Source of the DNA: Anthostomella pinea
Taxonomy: Eukaryota > Ascomycota > Sordariomycetes > Xylariales > Xylariaceae
Length of the DNA: 64,000 bases
Direction of reading: 5' to 3'
Assembly (NCBI GenBank): GCA_963556695.1
Contig: CAUWAG010000012.1
Span: 2,914,001-2,978,000, forward strand
Translations under genes and position numbers: made by a program
Shown: piece after piece, positions 55,279 through 64,000 of the stretch
Position numbering within the stretch: position 1 is the stretch's first letter
Layout: every line of letters begins with the position of its first letter
Notes under the pieces: generated by a model
Told to the model about the DNA's origin: nothing
The model's database searches: none
The model's input: only the letters and a program-made list of their open reading frames with translations

Positions 55279-55757
55279 TTAGTTGTTCGTGGTGGCGTTG
55301 CGGGCGTGGACACCCTGTGTGTTCCCGCGCTCCTTGATGGCTTGCAGCCCCAGAGAACGTGCGGACAGGTCGAAGGCTGCAGGGAAAGAGTCAGCTTCGA
55401 TGTCTTGAGAGGTTGACATGTGGCAGATTAGCAGTGTGAACACATTGGGGTTGCACATACCGTCGTTCAGACGAGGGATGGCCCGCGCGTCGACGGCCGC
55501 TGAGCTGCTCGCTGTTGGAGCGGCGCTGGAACTGGCGACTGCGGAGGCAGCGAAGTTAGTATAATGACGAGATGATCGGGACGCGGTTGGGGGCGGGAAC
55601 CATCAAACGTACCAGCACGACCAGAGACGGCTGCGCTTGAGCTCGCGGCAGCACTGGAGCTCGCGGCGGCTGCAACTGCAGCTGCTGGCGCCGGAGATGC
55701 TGCTACGAGGGAGGCGGCTGTGGCCAAGACGAAGAAGATGGTGCTGAAGGTCTGCAT
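55279..55757 (-). CDS. Small Ala/Ser-rich secreted protein
   Basis: Three exons: 55757-55613, 55538-55461, 55376-55279 (introns 74 and 84 bp), giving 106 residues. The signal peptide is MQTFSTIFFVLATAASLVAA. The mature part begins Ala/Ser-rich (AAAVAAAASSSAAASSSAAV) and ends in a more complex tail (ARAIPRLNDAFDLSARSLG, LQAIKERGNTQGVHARNATT) with one N-glycosylation site NAT. No cysteine. It may be a wall-associated or secreted low-complexity protein; function unknown. Clean splicing supports a real gene. Confidence 0.65.
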
Positions 55758-56315
55758 TGTGATGATGTGGTGGTGGTAATACTGATAACGAACGTATCGT
55801 TGTATATGTGGGTGAAGTGGTTCAACGAGCGCAGCTGGTCTATTATTGAAGTGTTGGATAGGTAGGCCGCCTCTCAGAGTTCTCGCCCAATGGCCTTATC
55901 ACGAAGTGAAGAATAGTAGTAAAAGGTATACAAAGCCAGGTAATGACAGTTAGATAGAGGATGCCGGATAGCTGCGTGACCCAGAAGAACCACAGCGGGA
56001 TCAAATATATAACCTTAGAGTCCTCGAGGCCCGCATGGTCCTCACTGCTAGACCCTCGCACGACGAGTCTAGATTACCTGCCTATTCTTGGGCTTGTCCG
56101 GTATGATCGTTGGTATCAGGTTGCTCGCGAGTTCAGACGGGCGCAGACGAGGTGGCTGGTCGTCATGGCATCCCTGGATCGGGGCTCCACGAGAGAGACA
56201 GCCTATGCGTCAAACGAAAGAAGCATACAACTTTATCGTTGGCTCGAAGAGACGTGATAGTCTCTGGTGGCTGCGCAAGGACTGATTGGCAGTCATTTGC
56301 AGGGGCAGAATAATC
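55758..56315. other. Upstream region of the Ala/Ser-rich secreted protein gene
   Basis: A hydrophobic minus-strand frame at 55843-56061 lies here but has no other support. No gene called. Confidence 0.3.
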
Positions 56316-56807
56316 ATGGCCGACGCCTCTCAAACCGGTCCGTCCGATGTGTCCGGGGAGAAGTGGAGAGATCTCCTTCTTGGCGGGTTTGAGGTCAACG
56401 AGACCCGGGGGAATTGGTTGGCGGAGTGGACGTCCGCAACTTTCAAAAAGGGCGGATCACTGTTGATCACTTTCTTCATGTCAACCGCTCGGCGTCTTAT
56501 TTCCTCTGATGACATCGTTCAGTTCAAGGCCCTTGGATGCTCGCACATCCAGTTCCTCAACGACACAGATCCACCCATGGGAATATTCGGGATGGCGGTC
56601 GAGATCAGATCCATGAAGCCATCGATTTCTCCAACATCTCGGTGTCGCTTATTCACTGAACGATGGACCTTGAGGACATTGGGTAGTTTACCAACGCCAA
56701 AGAACACGTGGGAAGATCTACCTGCAATAGCCCATCTGGTTGAGAAAGCCCACACAGCCGCAACGCGCAGAGTCTGGGATGAGGCCCACAATCGCGGTCG
56801 CGGATGA
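56316..56807 (+). CDS. Hypothetical protein
   Basis: 163 residues from the ATG at 56316 (MADASQTGPSDVSGEKWRD); an earlier in-frame ATG at 56286 adds ten residues. Soluble and mixed composition, with no signal peptide and no recognised domain. The C-terminal part (DLPAIAHLVEKAHTAATRR) is helical. It may be an exon of a longer or broken gene. Confidence 0.35.
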   Translation: MADASQTGPSDVSGEKWRDLLLGGFEVNETRGNWLAEWTSATFKKGGSLLITFFMSTARRLISSDDIVQFKALGCSHIQFLNDTDPPMGIFGMAVEIRSMKPSISPTSRCRLFTERWTLRTLGSLPTPKNTWEDLPAIAHLVEKAHTAATRRVWDEAHNRGRG

Positions 56808-57924
56808 TCAGCTTGGCATTCTGCTGATTGGACAATGACGCCGCAACGTGAAGATCGCGGGATGTGGGGTCGCGGCGGAGGTGAGATCGGTGGGGGCTAC
56901 TCGGCTCATATTATGAAACGCTGCACGTCGAGACCCCTTTATGACCGCTGCGCCGCTTGGTGGAAACACCGCGATAGCCGTCGAATATAACTTATCTTAG
57001 TAAGGTAAGTATTGGTTGTTGTCGCATTTGGGTCCGCGCTGGAATCAAGACTACCTTTACCCACAGGAAGAGGCTTCTTGGAACAGCTTAATATTATGTG
57101 CCCACCCCCATCCAGTAGTACTCGATCCCTGCCATCAAGATAGGACATAGTAACAATCCCAGGCAACCGACATGGTACCTAATAACTAGAACTAGCTGGA
57201 TCTACATATTTCCCTTTCTTTCTACACCCGTTCTCCTGAAGCAACGTTCTTGAGGTCCACCACTCCTAAAAGACCTTTAAAGATAACAGCACTATTTCGG
57301 TTATCTACAAGTTGACATCAAGATCTCGCGCGTTTGCTGCACTATCTCTCGTGCCTTTCCTACGCCTGCCAATCGTTATCATTAGACATATCGGTCTACC
57401 TGTTACTGCGATCCACATTTGCTAGGATCGTCTGCTAGAATCATAACTCCTGCGTCCGACTAGAAGGAAGAAGTAAAGGGTTCCCTTACCGAGGCCGACG
57501 CCGCCCTCACCGGCCCCGCCGCCCCCGTTACTAAGCACTTTATAAAGCAAGCAAAATGGGCTAAGCAAACCGCTTACGACTACGAGGATCTCGCACACAA
57601 AAAACGCCGAAGGCGTCACGTAAGAAAGCAATGCTCGAGTCTACGAGTGGGATGGCAAGGAAAGAGACCTCGGTCCGGAGCACAAACAGTTTGAACATAT
57701 GCTCTTCGGTAACCCGTACGAGAGAACCTCAAGGCATTAACTTCTCCAAGATCGCCGAGATCGAGGTCACCCAAGACGGCGTCAAGCGCCTCCAGACTTC
57801 GTGTTCCCAACCCAGCAGATCGAGAGATGGTATCGATGTCGTGGGTCAGGGGTTTCTGGGAAGATCACCGCAGTGATGAGCTATGTTGGCCGTTCAGCAA
57901 GTCCCAATACACGAATTCCACACC
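56808..57924. other. Gene-poor stretch with decayed coding relic
   Basis: Around 57480-57880 short pieces such as FVFPTQQIERWYRC appear in changing frames. 57805-57850 matches 3160-3205, which reads FMFPTQQIERRYR. Probably two remnants of one family. Confidence 0.4.
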
Positions 57925-59554
57925 TCAATGCGCAACACCATTTCCAACAGAGCGCAGCTTCTGTATCGTCTCCGCAAGCGATATAGACGTCGTATAAACC
58001 TTCCGCGTCTTCACGTCATCGACGTGTTCCTCATTCCACTCCAGAATTTCCAGCGTCATCCCCTCCAGCGTCGTGAGGACCCCGGTGTAGCCGAGCCCAC
58101 CCTCGGCCACCGGTTTCATGGCTTCCGAGTCGACTACTACGAGGTGCGTGCAGATGGATAAGAGCCCCGGCTTGAGGTGCTTGATGTCCCCCTTCAGCGC
58201 CGGCAGGATGGGTCGGAGGAAGGGGAACTTGTATGGTAGGTCGGAGTATATCTCCACAGCGTGGGAAAGGAGCAGTATTACGATTGGCGGCACGGGGATA
58301 GTGGTGAATGGATGGACCGACAGGGTCTTGATCGCGGTATAGAGGTCATTATACCTAATCGGCGGATTCGGATCCGTGACCACGAACGGTCGGCCCGAAC
58401 ACCGTGCGCTCTTCAACGGCGGCAGAGCGAGCGCGGCTTCTTGTTGTAGATGTCCGATGGCGACATTGGCCCCGTGCGCGAAGTTCTGAACAATGTGCCC
58501 GACCCATCTGAGTAGGCTGTGAGTAAGCAAGTCTCACACATCAAAGACGGCGGAGCATGTAGCAAACACAGGGACGGACTCACGTAGGCAACACAGCCCG
58601 ACTCAAGGGATCCCCAACGGTATTATCAGTCGGATTGCCATAAACGCCATTAGCAGGACGGATGCAACCGGTACGAAAGTCTTCCCGGTCCTTCCCACAG
58701 ACCATACGCTCCGCAACCGCCTTCGAAGCCGGATAATTCCCAAAATACCCGTCCCTTTCCCTCAGCGGCTCATCGAAGTCGCGCACATCCAGTACTTGCC
58801 AGAAGTGGCGCGGCGCGCCGGCCCACGGGGCCACGAACGGCTCCACGGTACGGATGGAGATGGACCCCGAAGACGTCGAGCTGAAGATGCTGGCCCCGGC
58901 CGCCTGCGCCGCCGCTAGCACGTTCGCGGTGCCCTTCACGTTGACGGCTTCCGGGAAGCCGTAATGGAATGCCGAGCGCTCTGATGCTAGGATCACGGCT
59001 GCCGTGTGGAAGACCGTGAGAGGTAGTTGCGCGACGCTTGGGTGCCAAAGCCGCTTGAAGGCGGCGTCGACCGAGGCGCGCGATGTGATGTCTGTCTGCG
59101 CGAAGTCGACCTCGGTCGCTGGGCCGCGTTGCATGTCATTGCGCTCGGTGCGGCGGATGTCCACGATGCGGATGCTTTTGGGAGGCGTGCCGCGCGTGAG
59201 CAGTTGGAGCACGATGAAGCCGCCCACGAGGCCTGCAGCACGTTAGAAAGTGCTCATATCCCTATATGCGTGAGGGATGCCAAAGACCGAGAGAGTGAGA
59301 GACCACTCACCAGAGCCTCCTGTGACGATATACCGACGCTCGAGCTTCGGTGGGAGCTTGTCTGTGTAGTCAATAGGTCTCTCTTTTATCCTCTTATACG
59401 TTTCCTTCAGCTGTTCCGGCGTCCAGCGCGGACCCGACAGCTTCCGGACTTCATCTGGTGTCCGGCTGAGGAGCTGGTTCACGTGGATGAGATGAGCCAA
59501 AAGAGAGAATGTGGTGACATAAATGACCCATGTTACCCAGTTGCCTTCGATCAT
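57925..59554 (-). CDS. 3beta-hydroxysteroid dehydrogenase/isomerase-like (extended SDR), membrane-anchored
   Basis: Three exons: 59554-59311, 59232-58584, 58507-57925 (introns 78 and 76 bp), giving 491 residues. The N-terminal helix WVTWVIYVTTFSLLAHLI is a likely membrane anchor. The cofactor motif TGGSGLVGG is split by intron 1. The acidic IRIVDIRR after beta-2 suggests NAD preference. The catalytic YPASK follows the Ser-rich SSTSSGSISI. The exon 3 region RYNDLYTAIKT and later part is as in fungal sterol C4-decarboxylase (Erg26)-like or 3beta-HSD enzymes. It probably oxidises a sterol or other hydroxylated lipid at the ER. A start at 59620 would add 22 residues; I chose the ATG nearer the helix. 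Confidence 0.82.
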
Positions 59555-60657
59555 AGTGAACGACTTTTCCCAAGAAAACTCGCGATGCGCTTGCGAACTA
59601 CTACATGCACTGGCGGTCACTTGGTGACATGTTACAGAGGATTAGTTTAGAGCCCCAAGTCGGCGTCAGCTTGTGAGTGGTGAGCAACATCTGACGTTGC
59701 AACCGGCCTAAAATAGATTGTAGTGTCTGGGTTGTGGGTAAAGTGAGGAATTTGTCTGAGGTAAGCAAGAATCGATGATGCAATCAGTAAGACGAAGATG
59801 ACGGACCCCTTTCTTAGCACCACCCTTGTAAAGCACACCCCTCACAGCTTGGGATTTGACGATGCAGCAAGAAACCCTTACCCGCGTCTCGCATCGCAGT
59901 CACGAAAGACTGAAAGCATCGAGCTCTCGGCATACGCAACGTTCGCCAGTGAGTGCAGGGAAGCACCTGGCTATACCAAAAGGAGATGCCAATTAGCGCC
60001 ATAGCTAAGCTGCCCTCACAAGCTGCGAAGTGTCGTGTCGCGAAGTCGTAGGAAGCCTCAAGAGGAAGCGTACAGATAACGATTGATCCCGGCAGCAATT
60101 TCATGATCTGCGTAGAGAAAGCGCCGCGCAGGCTTTTTGCAATGGCCTTGGCTCCCCGAGGGAGTTGGTTCGTAGCGCTGTGATGTTCATACTCCTCGAG
60201 TCCCTCGCAGCAAGCCTGTAAAACATGACCCAGCTTGTTGGTCTACTCATCTTTGCGTGGCGCGTGGGTTCGAGAAGCTATCAGAGTCAGTCGGAGTCTT
60301 GGTGCCTTGCGCAGACCAGCGTCACATGCTGGAATGGCACACTGTCAGGATGATGTGACCGCTGGTAGTCATTGTCTCAGGAAAGACCTGCGGACGAACA
60401 GCTTGCTCCTAAGTCTTGACGGTCTCCTCAGAATCCTCTTCGCCTGATCAGTCTTAGTCGTTGTAAATTGGACGAAAGGGGTGAAGCTTACGTCCCGAAT
60501 ATCTTGCCCCAATATGACTTTTCGGGCACTGACAGGGTGACAGCTAGGTGGCTTGTTGCACGAATGGGCTCTAACCTCACGATACAGGGCCGAGCGAAAT
60601 CTAGATATATGAGCGACTTCGAAGTCATATACGGAACCCCCAACAACTTCTTCGTCT
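59555..60657. other. Intergenic region between dehydrogenase and esterase genes
   Basis: No gene recognised. It should contain the dehydrogenase promoter on the left. Confidence 0.35.
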
Positions 60658-62634
60658 CTATATCAACCCATCAACCATCGCCTGCTGGATCCAATCACAC
60701 CGCTCGTTCTTCACATCATCAACCCCAACCACGAACCCCCCATACGCCAGCTTCAGCACCGCACCACCATCCCCATACACCGGGAACTCGACCGCTTCTC
60801 CGCCCAGCCCGGCATTCGGGTCCCCACTACGCGCAAACGCAACGATATAATACTGCAGCGCGCGCGCCAGGTTCGCATCCACGGGCAGCCCATCATCGAC
60901 CGCTCCCTCGCCATTGAGCCAGACATACGGCAGGTCCGCGGCGTGGTAGCCCGGCGGGTACGCGAAGACGTAGTTGTGCGAGGCGCCGGCCGCGGCGCGC
61001 GCCAGGTAGCCCGTGATGCACGAGAACTGGATCTCGGACGCGATCTGCACGGCGCGCGCGAACTGCGTCGTCCAGGGGTACGTGCCGTCGAGCACGTCCG
61101 GGTAGATGTCGGTCAGGAGCGTGGTGATGGTGTCGTTGGACGCCTCGGGGAAGTTGGCGTACACTTCTGCGAGGAGGTCGGCGGACGTGCTGATGTTTGT
61201 GGGCGTGAAGGGCACGGATTCGTTGGAGGTGTGGCTTATCATGAGCTGGGAGGGGTGTTAGTTGATGCTTGTGGGTAAACTCATGCCTACGAGCTATACG
61301 GGTAGGGAACTTGTACGTTGATGTCGTGGTTGAAATTGCCCTCGTAAAGCAGTATCTGCGGTATCTTGGGCACATACGTCCCGTCCGGCCCGACGCCATA
61401 TACGAACAGACCCATGGCTGCGTTATAGACCACAGCCTGGTTGACAGACGATAAAGTAGCCGAACTAAGCTCACTCAGCGCTGCGACCCCGTTGACGGTC
61501 ACACCCGTCTGACTCGACGCCTCCGTCAGCGTCTTCTGGTAAGCCTCAGCGAGATCGATATTGAACTGAAACGCGGGCGACTGCGGAATCGCTGACTGGA
61601 ACGGCGCCGGCTCAGTACCTCCATACGCGGTTATATGATGCACGACACTCGAAGCCCCAGCGGACTCGCCCATGACGGTGACGCGCTCGGGGCTGCCGCC
61701 GAACAGGCCAATGTACTGCTGCACCCACTCGAGTGCGAGACGCTGGTCATAAAGGCCCAGGTTCGGCGTCACGTCGTCGCCGGCGAGCCACCCGAACAAG
61801 CCCAGTCGGTAGTTGATCGAGACCACGATGACGCCGTCGCCGCCGTCGGCCTGGGAGCGCGCGATGAGGCCCGCTGGGTTGCCGTCCGAGGACTTGGAGC
61901 CGTACGTGAAACCGCCACCGTGGATCCAGACGATGACGGGAGCTGCGTGGACGCGTCTGTCAACCTCCGCATTTCAGTTCGTTTCGGACCTTTGACGACT
62001 CACCGTTTGCGGCGGATCCGGCCTCGAATACGTCTACCGGCACCCGGACATCCAACACGAGGCAGGCTTCAGTCTGTCCCGCTGCGTCGAGGAACTCGTC
62101 GGTCTTGGCAGCGTACGCCGTCTTGTTGTCTGATGCGAGCAGCTGGATGATCCAAAGGGGGTAGGCCTGCATACACATCACATCGTTGGTGCCCTTGTTA
62201 ACGTCTGAGAAGTTCCCCGTCGGGGCGGTCGGCTTCTGGAAGCGCAGGGCGTCGATGGGCTGCTCTGCGTAGGGAACATTGCTGAAGATGTAGTAATTGC
62301 CGGTGCTCTGTATCGATGGCATTAGCTGTGATTTGAAGTCTACTTCATGCTCCTTCATGCTTCGGTCAAATCCGTCATCTCGACCGAATACAACGGCACA
62401 CCCATATCAAGTGATTATCCCATTGGACTGAAGTGATAACTCGCACACCTCACCTACACGTCCATCCGCACACCAAAGATTCTGGAAGAGAAGGAACACA
62501 CATTAACGGTGCCCTGATGAACCTCATACCCCAGATCAACAGTCGGCTTGTCGGCGTCCCTCGTAACGGAACTGGCAGAGCTGGCGGCGATCAGCGCGAG
62601 ACCGACCGCGACGAGCCTGGCGACTCTTTCCATG
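60658..62634 (-). CDS. Type-B carboxylesterase/lipase, secreted; one frameshift near the signal peptide
   Basis: Four exons: 62634-62502, 62307-62004, 61942-61317, 61245-60658. Introns are 194, 61 and 71 bp. Motifs: oxyanion hole IVWIHGGGFTYG, nucleophile GESAGASS, acid residue in the block SHTSNESVPF, and His in PPGYHAADLPYVW, so the triad is complete. The start MERVARLVAVGLALIAA is a good signal peptide, but the frame must shift by one base at about 62575-62582 (one extra C in AGCCTCTGCC) to reach TRDADKPTVDLGYEVHQGT. All later exon phases agree. Either the allele is broken, the sequence has a one-base error, or an unseen first exon exists. About 560 residues if corrected, normal for the family. 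Expected role is extracellular ester hydrolysis. Confidence 0.78.
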
Positions 62635-63856
62635 GTCGCGATGCGCTCTGCAACACGAGACGGACGGGGTCGCGGATTATGAGATGCGAAAGGGTAGTAG
62701 TATCCAAGACAGAAACATCGCAGGTTGGGCGGCCGGGGACCCCAAATATCTACCTAACCCAAACAGTCACATTGCTTTTCCTATTCGCCTCGTAAGATCT
62801 GCCAGAACGGGCCTGTTGCATCGGCATCCAGGTGACGCAGACCCGGAAACAGACACGCAGACCCTTCAGACCATCCTATCTTGTTGATCCTCTTGATCTT
62901 GGACGTCCTCTTTCCAATATCTTGGCGGGATCGACGGCCCAGAACGGACTCACGGACGTCGTTCGTCGCGGAGCAGACTGCTTTATTCGGACGAGATGCA
63001 TTGCCGCCTGATGCCTGGGCAGCGGGACGGATATCCCGCTGCAGAACTGCAATGCGGATGCGGGTGAAATCTCCCGACTAACGCGTTCATCTCCCCTTTC
63101 GCCCCACTGGGATCAACTCCGAGTCTCCTGATGCCCGAATAGTGAGTGACAAGTGGCTCGACCGGGTGGCTGAAAAGGGTAGGCTTCTAGAAATCCCACC
63201 ACCCGTTTGCACGCGCGAGAGAGGCTACAGCGCTGCTGCGATGACATGAGAGAAACGACACTGGGCAGTTGATTCACCTGGATCGTTCCTCGGCGGGCAT
63301 CTAGAATGTTGCCTGAAGGGGAAGCTTTCGCAAGGTTTACCGGCCACAGCGTAGCTGCAGTGGCAATTGACCTGTAGTGCTTGCCGTAATGCCGCACGAG
63401 ATGCAATATTCCCGACCCAAGATCTGATTTGAGTTCCGGACACATCTGCACTGACCGACGTACTTTCATCCTCTGTTGTGACTTGCGAGGAAGCAGTGAT
63501 TGGTGACCACGTAAGAAGCCAAGGACCACTGGACTTCCCCAACCCTCCACCGTGATGATCCGATGTAACCTCGCAACGCGGCTTGCGTGGCGATACGCAC
63601 TCTCGGAGGAGCAGGTCAGTGCGGATGGCGGGGGACGAGACGGCAAACAGCAATCTTGCATGCTCATTAGACACATGTCGCACGCCACGACCTACCTGTG
63701 ATTTCCTGAAAAGACCATACTTCACTACAAAGGGCGTACCGCGGATGATGAGCCGTCGTTCTTGGTCTTAGCATGGAGCAGGGAGCCAAAACCGTATGGT
63801 CTGACTGAGCCACGCTGACCTGTGTCTCTATGCCTGCTCACGAACCTCGCTCAGAT
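62635..63856. other. Upstream region of the carboxylesterase gene
   Basis: Overlapping open frames on the minus strand at 63113-63725 show no recognisable protein. No gene called. Confidence 0.35.
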
Positions 63857-64000
63857 ATACACTGAACTTCCAAAAGTCTCCGTACACCCTTAGGGCAGCA
63901 AGCGACGGGTATATCTATACCTAATGTAAACGGCACAAGCACTCTGGAATAAGCACCAAGGATGACTTTTTGGATCAAAGCTGCTTATTCCAGGGTGTTT
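63857..64000. repeat. MITE copy E, cut by the window edge
   Basis: Left end ATACACTGAACTTCC then AAAGTCTCCGTACAC. Hairpin 63944-63993 (CTGGAATAAGCAC...TGCTTATTCCAG) is 50 bp. The 90 bp before the hairpin are about 80 percent identical to copy B. Confidence 0.78.

Noticed and set aside
55843..56061. 72-residue hydrophobic minus-strand frame that could be a small membrane protein.
   Set aside because: No start context, no homologue recalled, and it lies in the promoter of a well-supported gene.
63113..63725. Two overlapping long minus-strand frames.
   Set aside because: Composition is unlike the neighbouring genes, and there are no motifs or splice structure; likely chance frames.
1..64000. 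CRISPR arrays or a bacterial-type operon.
   Set aside because: No regularly spaced short direct repeats; genes have spliceosomal introns and no shared polycistronic layout.

Overview
The window looks like nuclear DNA of a filamentous ascomycete (Pezizomycotina). The reasons are short spliceosomal introns of about 55-200 bp with GTAAGT/GTATGT donors and CAG/TAG acceptors; typical fungal families (PTH11/rhodopsin-like receptor, anion:cation symporter MFS carrier, laccase-like multicopper oxidase, type-B carboxylesterase, 3beta-HSD-like dehydrogenase); LINE, Copia and pogo/Fot1-type elements; and C-to-T/G-to-A decay in the older repeats that resembles RIP. The genus cannot be read from the sequence. 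All gene models below were made by eye from reading frames, splice consensus and family recall.

Layout. 1-4 kb: a tRNA-like locus, a kinase-fold gene and a broken nucleoside-phosphorylase-domain gene. 4-30 kb: a repeat island with three copies of one LINE family. LINE-A (minus, 4.0-9.6 kb) and LINE-B (plus, 10.8-16.4 kb) form an inverted pair with almost identical 4.7-kb arms. LINE-C (plus, 18.8-29.8 kb) is older, mutated, and split by a Copia element with 198-bp LTRs and a 5-bp target duplication. Between LINE-B and LINE-C lie a cysteine-free small secreted protein gene and a truncated short-chain dehydrogenase. 29.8-33.1 kb: a decayed pogo/Fot1 transposase and a decayed gene resembling the DUF3435/FluG recombinase-like family.

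34-47 kb is gene-bearing: a four-exon ThDP enzyme, a receptor-like 7TM protein with one frameshift, an intact five-exon MFS transporter, a decayed second MFS gene, solo LTRs (one nested in another), a frameshifted hypothetical gene and a three-exon laccase-like multicopper oxidase. 47-64 kb holds a Gly/Pro-repeat protein, two short hypothetical genes, a decayed epimerase, a small Ala/Ser-rich secreted protein, a three-exon 3beta-HSD-like enzyme and a carboxylesterase with one frameshift next to its signal peptide.

Mobile DNA dominates. Besides the large elements, five copies of a short inverted-repeat element (a MITE with a 50-bp internal hairpin) are scattered from 36.7 kb to the right edge, each next to a gene. 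I do not see a gene set that clearly forms one pathway. The strongest unusual signals are the mosaic inverted LINE pair, the MITE family, the duplicated upstream region of the secreted-protein gene now cut by a LINE, the recombinase-like relic, and the run of otherwise intact genes each carrying a single-base frameshift.
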